Part shown: in pieces, positions 47,078-58,034 of the stretch
Position numbering within the stretch: position 1 is the first letter of the stretch
Layout of the letters: each line of letters opens with the position of its first letter
Assembly: GCA_021018995.1 (NCBI GenBank)
Contig: CM037590.1
Span: forward strand, 67,985,597 to 68,049,596
Direction of reading: 5' to 3'
From: Chloranthus sessilifolius
Taxonomy: Eukaryota > Streptophyta > Magnoliopsida > Chloranthales > Chloranthaceae
DNA: 64,000 nucleotides
Made by a program: the position numbers and the translations under genes
The notes under the pieces: model-generated
Databases searched by the model: none
What the model was told of the DNA's origin: nothing
The model's input: only the letters and a program-made list of their open reading frames with translations

Positions 47078-48250
47078 TTGTCGATTATGATATATATTTT
47101 TTATGTTAAATTTAAGTCTTAACCTATTGCAAGCGCACAATGAAAATTATAGTACCAGCATAGGATCGTTCTCACGAGGAAGTTTATTATCTAATTATTT
47201 TATTTTTTCTATCTTCTATTGAAATCCTTATTTTAAAACCTTCTATTTATCTTTAAGATCTAATCTACTAGAGAAATATGAATGAAAGAATGGCTTTTAA
47301 TCTAAAGTGCATAAAATAAATCCTAATCCTCCTTCAGATTAAAGTCGTCAATCTTAATCTTCAGCTTTCGGATATTTATAAATTTAAACAGTACCGTTAC
47401 ACCATATTTCTAGTCTCCTAGCATTGGTCATCAATCAAGTCTAAAATCCTATCAATACAGATTTAATCTAATCAACAACTTCCTAAAATCAAGGCGTTAA
47501 TCAAACCTTAGAAAATTGAAGATAGAAAAGTAAGACCGTTACACTAATCTGTAAATTCTAACCTGAGTCGTCAATTTAAATCAAAACTTGGAGATGTTTA
47601 TAAAACAAATAAATCTAAACTAAAAAGCAAAGTAAAATATGTCCTTCACCCCTCAACCACAATCATCAATTACTCCTGAGAAATTACAGATATCTACACT
47701 AATCTTCAGCACTCAATCGCAGTCATCAATTGCTCGTGATCATCCTTATTGCCTTCGAATGATTCACGAGGCAATTCACACTAATCTTCTACAAATATTT
47801 CTTTACAATTCCTCTTTCCATCATCTATTATCTTAGAAGTACGACTCGTTCTATCAATACGAGGGTCAATAATGATCAACTCTAATTTCATGGGCATACA
47901 TATATTTTGACTAGCCTTATTTCAGTTTTAAGTATCCCGAGGGATTTACACTTTTTCCTTGCCCTTCACGTCACTATCCCGAAGGACTTGCACTTTCTTC
48001 TTGCCCTTGACGTCACTATCTCGAGGGACTTGTACTTTTTCCTTGCCCTTCACGTCGCTATCCCGAGAGACTTACACTTTTTCTTTGCCTTTCACTTCCC
48101 CATCCCTCGATGGGTTAGTTAGAGGACTTATATTTTGGGAGTCATTCTTTTCAGTAAAACTATTCCTTTCCACATCTTTATTACAATTGGGAGAGGATTT
48201 GAAATCGTACTCTTTAAGTTGGCCCTGTTTTACAATAGTAACCTATCAGT
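47078..48250 (-). repeat. LTR-like insertion with 42-bp tandem repeats
   Basis: Its plus-left end (47125-47180: TTGCAAGCGCAC ... GGATCGTTCTCACGAGG) is the reverse of the terminal skeleton at 665-745 and 55110-55172, so it is likely an LTR in minus orientation ending in CA at about 47078. At 47935-48110 it has four 42-bp repeats containing CACGTCACTATCC. Right end is uncertain and no target duplication was found. The short ORF with 14-residue repeats there (47907-48122) is a repeat artefact. Confidence 0.5.
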
Positions 48251-49490
48251 TAGATTTTAAAGACATTGTAACAAATAATAATAATTTCTACTAAGTAATT
48301 TACCTTTAAAATTGTAATCTCCAACTCTAACAATTTTAGGCCCTTTCTTAGATCACTGTTTAACTTCTGTCTTCGAACTTGTTGAACATTTTTATTGTTG
48401 GACTTCTCCAATGTTGTGATGCGACTACCTTGTTCTTTGGAAGATATTTCTAGGAGTTGAAAATGATTGAATTCGCAGCCAACACAATCATTAATCTCAT
48501 ACTGTATCACATCTTCTAATAATTTACGATCAATGAATTCAAATTTTGGAATTATCTGTGGATATGTTACCAGGAGGGTGAGACCAAGTTATCAAAAGAA
48601 GTGACTTCTTCATTTATTCAAAGCTATAAAATAGAATTGGTTAAGGTTGACACCAATAATACCTTAGGATTATTAAGCTCTATAACGTAATACTTTCGAT
48701 GATGACTTTTTACTGAGGTATACTTCGTATATCGTAGAAAATCATCGATAATTGAAGTCGGTGCTATGGCCGGAAAGTGCTCGTATGCCCAAATCTAAAA
48801 CAAATCACAAACTAAAGATTTGTTAGAAAATATGTGTATTATGCGGTAAATGGTGTGAAAATGAATAGCATTCACAAAGACAACGGCTAACCTGCAATGC
48901 AAAAGTACATCCAACAAGATTGGTATGCACGCCGCTCCTCTTAAAATTTAAAGCGACAGATCGAAGGGAGTTTAACACACATGTATGAGTAATTCGTCCT
49001 CATGTAATTTTGTTGAAGTACTCAATATTATAGATTAATCTCACATACGTCTCTTCAATTGTCTTAAAACTATTTGGTATCATGAATTTCGCAAGAATAT
49101 ATAATAAGGTGAGACAAGTAAAATTGACTCTCTCTTTCTCTATACCAGCAACAACCACTGCCTTTTCTATTTCACCGACACTAATACTCCCTACTCGACC
49201 AAAATATTTCATACAAAAGAAATTAATGTCTTCATTTTTGACATTCGGACCTTCCCCAGAGTTTTCAGGGGTAATTTCAATATGCTTAAGAACAAGTAAA
49301 GCAGATATTTCTAACAAGGGAAAACCAGCAGTACGCCCGCCAGTGGAGAACCTCTCAGACTCGTAATTAAAATTTTCTATTAATATGTATATCATCTCGT
49401 TGATTGTAAGAATATCCATTAGACGAAGAAGAGACTTCACTGTAGTTGAACTAAGAGTTTCAAGCTCCACAGGCGATAAAGCAGCTTTAA
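48251..49490 (-). pseudogene. Ulp1-associated transposon protein, N-terminal part (minus copy)
   Basis: Minus-strand ORF 49470-49000 reads SLLRLMDILTINEMIYILIE, FSTGGRTAGFPLLEI and IYNIEYFNKIT, continuing past a frame change to TNLVGCTFALQIWAYEHFPA (about 48905-48760). This matches LGYTILLHVWAFEHVPQ of the plus-strand pseudogene, so both are the same family in opposite orientation. A coiled-coil-like segment follows (48510-48290: SKEQGSRITTLEKSNNKNVQ). The Ulp1 part should follow but is cut by the LTR-like insertion. Confidence 0.55.
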
Positions 49491-49809
49491 GAGTAGAGAC
49501 CCTAAGGGTAGAATATGAAATTTTATCCTCCTGTGTATAATTTATAATATTACATTATAATTCATTTATGAATATGTGCCAGAAAGTTTTCAAAAAAATA
49601 AATGCATTTATAGCTCACCATGAGCGAATTCAGCTACAAGACCGATCTTAGACAAATATGTCCTCTTTGAATACTACGACAGTCTCATAACAAACCTAAC
49701 ATAATTCATACAAAAAATCAATAAATATACTTACAATAATAAACAGAGTTTCCTAATATTAACTGTCATTTTCCCAAAAATTAATAATATTAGCAGTTTG
49801 TCGTGAGTG

Positions 49810-50790
49810 ACTCATATGAGACCAAGTCAGTCAATACTGTCAAGTCCTAATGTGAAAACATTAAGGGACTGACATCAGAAAATAATGAATTGATGCGAGA
49901 CAATGCAAGACTGATATTATACTCATTGTCAGCATTAAACAATATTCTAACCTGCATGAGTTACAAAATATTGTCAAGTAATGATGTGAGGATATTAACA
50001 GACTGATATCAGACAATAATGTACTGATGTGAGAAAGTGTAGGACTGATATCAGACTCATTCTCAGAATTAAACTACATTCTTACTTGCATGAGTTACAA
50101 AATATTGTCAAGAACTGATGTGAGAACATCAAAGGACTGATATCAGATAATAATGTAGTGCAAGAGTGATATCATACTCATTTTCAGCATTAAACTATAT
50201 TCTGACCGGCATAAGTCATAAAATACTGTCAAGTACTGATGTGAGATCATCAAAGGACTAATATCAAACAATAATGTACTAATGTGAGGAGATTAACGGA
50301 CTGATATCGGACAATAATGTACTGATGTGAGAAAGTGCAGGACTGATATCAAGCTCATTCTTAGAATTAAACTACATTCTGACCTGCATGAGTTATAAAA
50401 TACTGTCAAGAACTAATGTGAGAATATCAAAAGACTGATATCAGACAATAATATACTGATGTGAGACAATGCAAGAGTGATATCAAACTTATTTTCAGCA
50501 TTAAACTATACTGGCCGGCATGAGTTATAAAATATTGTGAAGTACTGATGTGAGAACATCAAAGGACTAATATCAAACAATAATATACTGATGTGAGGAT
50601 ATTAACGGACTAATATCAGACAATAATGTATTGATGTGAGACATTACAGGACTGATATCAGACTCATTCTCAGAATTAAACTATATTCTGACCTATATGA
50701 GTTTAGGCAGCATTACAAAATACTGTCAAATACTGATGTGAGAATATCAAAGGACTGATATCAGACAATAATATACTAATGTGAGATAAT
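49810..50790 (-). repeat. Tandem array, right inverted arm of a Ulp1 element
   Basis: Eight or so copies of the reverse complement of the 38496-39480 unit: CTGATGTGAGAACATCAAAG, GGACTGATATCAGACAATAA. Together the two arrays bracket ~12.3 kb with convergent Ulp1-type pseudogenes, like the long terminal inverted repeats of MULEs carrying Ulp1 genes. Confidence 0.85.
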
Positions 50791-50814
50791 TACCCTAATT
50801 GCTAATTATCTCTA

Positions 50815-51050
50815 AAAACGAGCATTTATGAGTTTAGGCAGCATTACTACATTTCTATCTATCTCAAATAAGCATTTAATATAAAAGTTAAACATTTAGG
50901 ACAGTATTACTATATTTCTATCTACATCAAACAAGTCATTCATTAAAACAAAGATTCAGCATTTAGGGCAACATTACTATATTTATATATAGCTCAAACA
51001 AGTCATTCATTAAAAGAAAGGTTGGACATTTAGGACAGCATTGCTACAAC
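50815..51050. repeat. ~65-bp tandem repeats
   Basis: Three to four copies of CATTTAGG(A/G)CAGCATTACTA, then TATTTCTATCTA and CAAACAAGTCATTCATTAAAA. Confidence 0.75.
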
Positions 51051-51582
51051 AATATTTTATGAGTTGCTCTTATAAGTTTACTGGACGGCTAGAGATGTGC
51101 ATGCAGAAAAATTTAGATGTACGTGATCGAAAGAAGATGAAATATCGGCCAATGTTGAAGATTTGCAGAGATGGCAGCAGCACACTTCTCCCTGTTGCTT
51201 CGTCAACAGAGAAGAAGATGAAGGGAAGAGAGGGTTGGGGCTATATGGGATCCTAATGCTTTCAATATTCATAAAAATCAGCGGCAATAGAGGAGGGTTT
51301 GCAGATCTCTATTCATTGCTTTAAAGAAGATTCATATCTTTAAAATAAGAGCTATCCAGGCATACCTGGTTCAAATAATGGAGCAGCAAGCAGCGTCGTC
51401 GAGCTTTTTCGTACTGCAAAATAAAGAGAATATTTTATCTTTACAAGAAGAAGATGAACAGAAGAGGAAACCCAATCGCCAGCAGGAAGAAGATGAATAG
51501 CAGAGAAAATACCAACCTTTTTTATAGTTATGGAAGGATGGGTGTTTTAGTAAATTCATGTTAGGGTATTTTGGTCCTCTAT
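51051..51582. other. Unassigned sequence right of the Ulp1 element
   Basis: GA-rich, possibly untranslated leader of the minus-strand gene (inference). No conserved ORF seen. Confidence 0.3.
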
Positions 51583-53790
51583 AGTTTAACTTAGGGTTTT
51601 TTGCAAATACCCCCCTATGTTATGTTGAAATTGCATAAAATCCCCCGAGTTATGTCTATTTCCATTGCACCCCCTACTTTTATGTTTCATTTATAAATGC
51701 CCCCTGCCGCTAAATGACAGTTAACTAGGCGTCATGTCTTCAATTAAATGACGTGTTTGCCCTTACTTTACATTATATACAAAATGGCTATTGTATTTTT
51801 TCCAACTTTGACCGCATTTTAAACGGTGGATAAGTATTGGAGCCGACCCAAATTTTTTAGGTGAAACATGATTGATCTCCTATAAGTTGTCGTGTTATCC
51901 GATTTTTTATTTGGGTGTCCATGACACTCGCTTGACTAGTGGGAAGCGATAAAATGCTACCCCCGTTAGTACCATCCCACCCTACCATCGTTACGAACCA
52001 ACTGAACATTATGGACACCCAAATTGAAAATCGGGTAACACAGCATCTTAGAGCAGATCAATCATGTTCCACCCCAAAAATTTGGGCAGGATTCAATGCT
52101 TATCCACCGTTTAAAATGTGGTCAAAGTTGGAAAAAATACAATGGTCATTTGTATATGATATTTTTTTTTTTGAGAAAAGTAAAAGATTCATTGAAGTTT
52201 TTCAGCAAGTACAATATGCGTAAGAGAGGGATGGACCATCCCTTCCCAGATACAATCAACATTAAAGTTTAGACCAATTTTAGCAAGTGCATCCGCAGCC
52301 ACATTCGCGTCTCTTTTCACATGTTGGCAAGTAATAGAAGCAAAGGATTGCATTTCTAATTTGATTTTTTGGGTAAGGTAGCCCATAGCATATCCATTCT
52401 TTAAAGAATCATTGAGGTTTGAAATAACATCAGCAGCATCTCCTTCAAGGATAATATGGTCAAAACCTTTATTTTTTGCCAATATGACCCCTTCAAGAGT
52501 AGCTATAAGTTCGCCATGTTTAGTTGTGATAATATCATGTTTTTTCCCGCTAAGGATGATAATACATTTCCATTTGAGTTAGGAATAATGACCCCGTATC
52601 CAAGCTCTTTAGTGCGAGTGCACTAAGCACCATCAACATTAATCTTCATCATACCATTCCTAGGTGATTGCCATTTAGTCGTCGTTGGTTCTAGAATATT
52701 ATTTTCATTGGCTTTTTCATTTACTTCCAAAAATTCATGCACATAATTCTCTGCATACCGGGCTATCTTCATTGCATCAGGCTTTTGAACATTACCATGT
52801 ATGGCACTGTTTCTGTTGTTCCAAATGGCCCAAGCTGTTGTAAGGAATAAATTGAGGTATTCCTGTCCATGTGTTTTAAGAAAATCCACCATCCATTGGA
52901 TAAACGTGCAACTTTGATGTATATGGATCCTTCCTCCCAATGGGCTCAAGAACCAAACCCTAGCAACAATATCACAATCCTGGATTGCGTGATCGATATC
53001 TTCATATTCAGCCCCGCATGTTTCACACCTCTGATTAGTTAGTATATTCTTGTTGAATAGGTTCACAAGAACTGGTAGAATATTTTTGCATAACCTCCAC
53101 GCAAAATTTTTAATTTTATTTGGGATACGACATCTCCAGATGGCCTTCCAAACATCCTGTTCAGTTGAATTACTTTATGAAGCTTGGTTGTTTGATGCAT
53201 GGATTATTGCATGATAGGCGCTTCAGACTGAAAATCTGTCATTGGAAGTGTAAACCCATGCCTTAATATCAGGTTGATCCCCACCACAGATAGGGATTTT
53301 ATAGATCTCGATTGCATCGTCCACAAGAAAAGTATTTTGAAGGAAATCCTCCTTCTATGTGCAATTCTGATGGTCTATTAGTTGATCAACGGTGGATAGA
53401 TTAGTTTGTGGCTTCGGTGAAATAATTTTGAAAGCATTAGCTCGTGGTACCCATCTGTCCTCCCAGATTTTGATGTTTGCTCCACTGCCTACACGCCAAA
53501 TGAGGCCTCGATCAAGGGTATTCCATGCAATCAAAAGACTTCTCCATGTGAATGAAGGCTTTTTTCCAATAGGGGCCTGCATAAATGAACATTGAGGAAA
53601 ATATTTAGCTTTTAGAAACTTGGAGACAAAAGAGTCTGGGTTTGTCTCAATTCTCCAACATTGTTTTGTGAGCATCACCTCATTAAAAGCATCAAGGTTA
53701 CGGAATCCAATTCCGCCTTCCTTTATAGATCGGCATAATTTCTCCCATGAGAGCCAATAGATCTCAGTGTCTTTTTTATTGCCGCCCCAC

Positions 53791-55185
53791 TAATTGGACT
53801 AAAACATGATTATATTTCGTACCCTAATTCCTACATTTAGCTATCCGATGAAAGCTATCTGACGACTGTTGTCTAGTTTTAGTGATTTCAGATGTTTCTG
53901 ATCATTGGATCTTCAAAGAGAATTAAAAAAGATAATTAAGAGTTATACAAGAACATTGGACCAAAAAGTCAACAGAAGTACCAAAATCCGTGAATTTGAT
54001 TGATGAGCCCAGAACATCCACCAGGAGATTGATGATGTCACCTTTATGTGTCAATCGATTGAGAACCAAATCTCAATCGATTGACAAGAAAGAGAGTTTT
54101 TTCCCCTTTATTTCAAATTTGAATTAATTCAATCGATTGAGATTTGAACTCAATCGATTGAAATTCAAATTTGAATAATTCGCCAAAAAGGAAATTTGAA
54201 TTCAATCGATTAAGCTTATTATGGAAATTGTCTTAGTTTCTCCTATAAAAACAAAGCTACGGCTTAGGGTTTAATCTCTCTTTTTCTGTTTCTTTTTTCT
54301 TTAAGGTTCTTCTCCTCTTGGTATATTATACCTAGGTTTTCATAGCTTTTCTTACAGTTCGTTTGGAATGATAGTTTGTATTAGGAATAAAGCATTGTAA
54401 AGAGAGATCTTTTGATAAATAAAAGTGCATGATTAAGATGATGGCTTCTGGTTTATAACTGGCTTTTACACCGAGGATGAGCGGCTAAAACCACCTGTTC
54501 AAGGAGGAAGCGACCCCTAGATAAGTAACTGCGTAACTATTAATTCTACAATTTCTTAGCATTGCCATGAAATCATTTTGCTAAAAGTGTGTGCTTAATT
54601 GAATATAATCGAATACTCATTTATAGTCGTTGATCTCGGTAATCAACGACCATAAATGGGTCATTCCATCTAGATCTGTTCCCGCAGGCCGATCTACGCT
54701 GCAGAATGATTGTTTCTTCACTGTCGTGATTTAGAATTTTGAGATACGCTATGCCTTTTACATGATTCATACCGCGGTGATAGGCTGAGTCATAGTTTTT
54801 GGATAGGGTATACCGGATCAAAAGTCACGTTCTTTACGATTCATTTTTCTTCTTGATAAATGATGGTATTTTGATATGGTATGAAATTGTGAATTTAATT
54901 GTAGAGAAGTAACGAATTTAGGGTTAGCAAACTCCTTGACCATTTCTTAAATTGTTATTTTCTTTATCATAATTTGTTCTTGCTTAGATTAATTTATATT
55001 TATTGCTCTAGCATAGTGTGACAACAGTTTAGCGAATCGACTCTCTCCCTTGGTACTTTCTTGGGCATCTTTTTCTCTTTAAGAATTAATTTAATTACGC
55101 GTTTTCCTGTGGGTACGACACCCTTGATTTCACCGTACTACAACTGACCTTGTGCACCTGCAAGAGTACAATTAAAAATCAACCA
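53791..55185 (+). mobile_element. LTR-like insertion (solo LTR?) in the LINE, TSD CCCAC
   Basis: A 1395-bp insert flanked by CCCAC at 53786-53790 and 55186-55190. Removing it plus one repeat restores the LINE reading FWWGGN. It starts TAATTGGACT and ends AAAATCAACCA. It has a TATA box (CTATAAAAAC, 54244-54253), upstream palindromes, a T/C-rich leader and the terminal skeleton GTGGGTACGACAC...GTGCACCTGCAAGAGTAC, all LTR-like. No coding region, PBS or second LTR is present, so a solo LTR is the best reading; the start is not the usual TG. Confidence 0.7.
54053..54214. promoter_or_regulatory. Cluster of TCAATCGATTGA palindromes
   Basis: Five copies of (T)CAATCGATT(G)A at about 54053, 54083, 54129, 54152 and 54202, all 40-200 bp upstream of the TATA box of the inserted LTR. 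The last is degenerate (TCAATCGATTAA). Promoter element by position; inference. Confidence 0.7.
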
Positions 55186-55458
55186 CCCACCAGAACTTAG
55201 CAGTAAGGGAAGATACTTCATCAATGAATTTTTTTGGAACTTTGAAGACGCTCATGGTATATGTTGGGATAGCTTGGGCAAATGCGTTATTTAATTGAAG
55301 AAATGACGCCTAGTTAACTGTCATTTAACGGCAGGGGGGTATTTGTAAAGGAAACATAAAAGTAAGGGGTGCAGTGTAAATAGGCATAACTTAGGGGGTT
55401 TTATGCAATTTTAGCATAACATAGGAGGGTATTTACAAAAAATCCTTTAACTTAAACT

Positions 55459-56196
55459 AAAAAAAAGACATGTGCAGATCTTTCAGACCCTTACAGGTAA
55501 ATAATAAAAGAAAGTTTAGGGTCAAGACACTGTTGGGTCATTTCATGAAGTTGGGACACCGATAGGTAGATTACAAAGAGTTGGGACCCGGCTGAGTAAT
55601 CCACCCTTCATAAATTATCTGGTCTGGCACGCTCCAATTTGTGTGTGGAGTCGAGTATGGGCTAGCTCCAAGAATCTTGATTATAATTGGCGTCTTTAAA
55701 GTCCAACCCGGCCCGACTCTTTGAGGCTCAATAGAGTCAGCTTGTCCCATTTTAAAATTGATGAAATAGGTGCAAAATTAGGACTATCATCAGATCGGAT
55801 TGGGTTGGGTCAAACATTTTGCTGCCGAAGGAGAAATTTGCAAATTCCTAACCCGACCCTACACTAAAGTCGACTGGAAAATTTAACTCAACCCAGTAAA
55901 AACCAATAAATATTTTTCGGTACTTTTTACACATAAAATATCGGGCCTAGTCGACCACCAACAAATTCTCAACCCGACCCGACCCGACCCAACGTCTTGG
56001 CTGCTCCTGTCTGTCATGCCCGACCGACCCAGCGGGTCAATTTTATATACCCGACCCGGTAAAATATCAGATTAGGTCGGGTATCAGGTGGACCCGACCC
56101 GTTGACAGCCCTATAAGCGTAATTGCATTTAAAATCTCTCTCCTCCTTATCTCATGCACTACATTTCTCCTAGAGAGAGAGAGGAGAGAGAAGGAA
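55459..56196. promoter_or_regulatory. Upstream region of the BTB gene with ACCCG-rich repeat
   Basis: 55600-56115 holds many degenerate ACCCGACCC/GGGTCGGGT phrases and ends GTTGACAGCCCT, the reverse of AGGGCTGTCAAC, a common end of plant hAT-type MITEs, so a MITE end is likely. A (GA)n tract at 56171-56192 directly before the ATG is a typical plant 5' UTR/GAGA motif. TATATA occurs at 56044. Confidence 0.45.
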
Positions 56197-57366
56197 ATGA
56201 TAGCATTAGGAGGTTCCAAGAAAAGACACCGCGTAGGCACCACCCCGACCACCCGCATACTTTTCCCTTCATCTTCCCCATCTTACAACGACATCGATTT
56301 CTCCGACCCCTCTAACGGAACCCTAACGGACCTCCACACACCGTTAGGGCTTCTCCCTTCCACTCCCGGCGGCTTCAATGACCCCTTAACCGCCGACCTC
56401 ATCCTCCGCCTCCACAACGAATCCTCACCGTTCGATCCTCTTCCCGATGACACCGATCTCTCCTCCGCCGTCAATCTCCATCTCCATTCCAATATCCTCC
56501 GCCGCTCCAACTACTTTGCCGCTCTCTTGTCCGATCGGTGGCACGCCTCCGCCGCTACCGAATCATCCGACGGCGTTCTCCGCCTGAACCTCCGGTTTCC
56601 AGTCTCTGCTGGCTCGATGGAAACGCATCTGTCGGTCCTCCAGCTTCTCTACACGAGCGATTTCGCCGGCGAGATCACGAGCCCGTCCGTCGCAGTTTCG
56701 ATGATCCCGGTCGCCGTCGAACTCCTCTTCGACGATTGCGTTAGGGCTTGCGTGAGGTTCCTCGAAGCGGTGCCGTGGAGCGAAGACGAAGAGAAGGGGG
56801 TTTTGAGTGTGATCCATCTTCTGCGGCAAGACGAATCGCAGGAGCTCCTCGCTAGGGTTTCACCTTTGAATAGTAATTCGTCCGAGGAAATGCTGCATAG
56901 TTTGATCACGTGTGCGATCCACGGGTACCCTTCGGTGGCGTCCGTTAAGGCTTTCGTCGCCAAAGTGCTGCGCGATTTTACGTCGAGGGATTCGGTGGGG
57001 CGTGCGTTGGATCAGGCCTTCGATTTGTGTTTGAAGACCGTGAAGGAGTCGTTGGAGGAGTATTCGAGTCCTGCGTTGAGAGGAGATCATGATGAGACCG
57101 AGGCGATCCAACGGTTGAATCTTCATACGGCGATGGTGAATGGGAGGCATTTGCTGTGGCTGATTGAGAGGATGATCGAGTTGAGGGTTGCGGATACCGC
57201 GGTGAAGGAGTGGAGTGAGCAATCGTCCTTTACAGGGGATTTGCAGCGGGCATTTCGGGATGATGCGTGGCGGAATTTTGCACCGGGGCTTCCGACTGTG
57301 CTGTTACGGTGTACGTTTCGGCTAGCTAATGCTGTTGCTGCTGGGTCCATTCTGGCAGCTAGGCAG
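56197..57366 (+). CDS. BTB/POZ domain protein, first exon
   Basis: An intact frame of 390 codons up to a splice donor (CAG/GTATTG at 57366/57367, codon boundary). BTB/POZ domain at residues ~62-190: DPLTADLILRLH, LHSNILRRSNYFAALLSDRW, VLQLLYTSDFAG. A helical C-terminal region follows, with LHTAMVNGRHLLWLIERMIE and LLRCTFRLANAVAAGSILAA. This resembles the Arabidopsis At1g63850/At3g05675-type BTB proteins, thought to be substrate adaptors for CUL3 ubiquitin ligase (family knowledge). If read through the donor the frame stops at 57459 after 30 non-conserved residues. The expected last exon (after AARQ) was not found downstream in the window. High GC and no stops contrast with the surrounding decayed DNA, so this is a real host gene or a recent fragment. 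Confidence 0.8.
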
Positions 57367-57798
57367 GTATTGCATTTAGTTGAATGTTATATTCAGTTTG
57401 ATCCTGCTTTTCGATATGATAATGTGATAATTTGTTTGATAAACTCGGTGATTGAATAATTCTTATTCAAATTATGAATCAGAATTTGATAATTTACTGA
57501 ATAAATAGAATATAAATGGACTATAATTGATTGGAGAGGGTATTGAATATCCCATATGCGGAGGTATTTTGATTTGGCTCATGGTTCAAAGCATCCCTGT
57601 GATTTTTTTTGTTGAGATTTAGCTGTTTGTGTTTTGGATTGCGAAGAGTTCATTTCGAAACGAGTTCATTTTGAAACTTGTGCTTAACTTACAGTTATCC
57701 TGGGAAGATGTGGAAATTAGGTGGGTTCATCAATGTAATTTAGCTAATGGTTGATTGCAATCATATTGGATTTATTTAAACTAGGAACTATGAAGATT
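57367..57798 (+). other. Inferred intron of the BTB gene
   Basis: AT-rich, T-rich sequence after the GT donor; no exon or acceptor with conserved protein continuation seen here. Confidence 0.4.
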
Positions 57799-57810
57799 TG
57801 AAATTTAGGA

Positions 57811-58022
57811 AACCTCAAGGGGTTTGGCGTGATGGCCAGGTACCTGCCTTAGGAAGCAGGAGACCTGAGTTCAAATCCCCCCATTGAGGCCACCCTAGGG
57901 ATTTGTATCCCATGCTAACCCGGCATGCGCTAACTTGGGGCACACACGTCCCCCTGGGATTAATTTGGCGCCCAGATTATCAAAAAAGAAAAAGAAAAAG
58001 AACAAAAAAAAAACGAAAAAGA
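57811..58022 (+). mobile_element. tRNA-derived SINE with 12-bp TSD
   Basis: A 212-bp insert flanked by TGAAATTTAGGA at 57799-57810 and 58023-58034. It has a box A-like TGGCGTGATGG and a box B AGTTCAAATCCCC about 45 bp apart (RNA polymerase III promoter), a non-tRNA body and an A-rich 3' tail (AAAAAGAAAAAGAACAAAAA). It is mobilised by LINE machinery. It lies in the inferred intron of the BTB gene, same strand. Confidence 0.9.
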
Positions 58023-58034
58023 TGAAATTTAGGA

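Larger units (their letters stand above)
52162..55283 (-). pseudogene. LINE (L1-type) ORF2 remnant, 5'-truncated
   Basis: Minus strand, in order: AQAIPTYTMSVFKVPKKFID and AKFWW (55283-55186), the LTR-like insert, then GGNKKDTEIYWLSWEKLCRS, KEGGIGFRNLDAFNE, FVSKFLKAKYFPQCS, FTWRSLLIAW, IWEDRWVP; a zinc-ribbon region with CETCGAEYEDIDHAIQDC and WAIWNNRNSAIHG; an RNase H with KINVDGA and HVKRDANVAADALAKIG. This is the C-terminal half of plant L1 ORF2. The 3' end has an 11-A tail (poly-T at 52162-52172). The 5' part including the polymerase active site is missing, as in 5'-truncated LINE copies. It sits in the right arm of the foldback element. Confidence 0.85.
51583..55458. mobile_element. Foldback DNA element with 330-340-bp inverted arms, interrupted
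   Basis: Left arm 51583-51922 starts AGTTTAACTTAGGGTTTTTT and includes GCAAATACCCCCCTATG. Its reverse complement occurs in two pieces: 52011-52163 and about 55284-55458, the gap being filled by a LINE. Removing the LINE gives an element of ~760 bp with an 88-bp loop (51923-52010). Ends like this (GGGTTTTTTGCAAATACCCC) are common in plant Mutator-like MITEs. The flanks AGTTTAACT and ACTTAAACT could be a decayed 9-bp duplication or just more inverted repeat. No own ORF. Confidence 0.8.

Noticed and set aside
47907-48122. Protein with 14-residue repeats
   Set aside because: The repeat is a 42-bp DNA repeat inside an LTR-like sequence, with no start context or conservation.
55960-56110. Telomere-like repeats
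   Set aside because: The phrase is ACCCG-type, not the plant TTTAGGG repeat, and fits a MITE end.
57811-57880. tRNA gene
   Set aside because: Only A and B box similarity; no complete cloverleaf, and a 12-bp duplication brackets a longer A-tailed unit, so it is a SINE.
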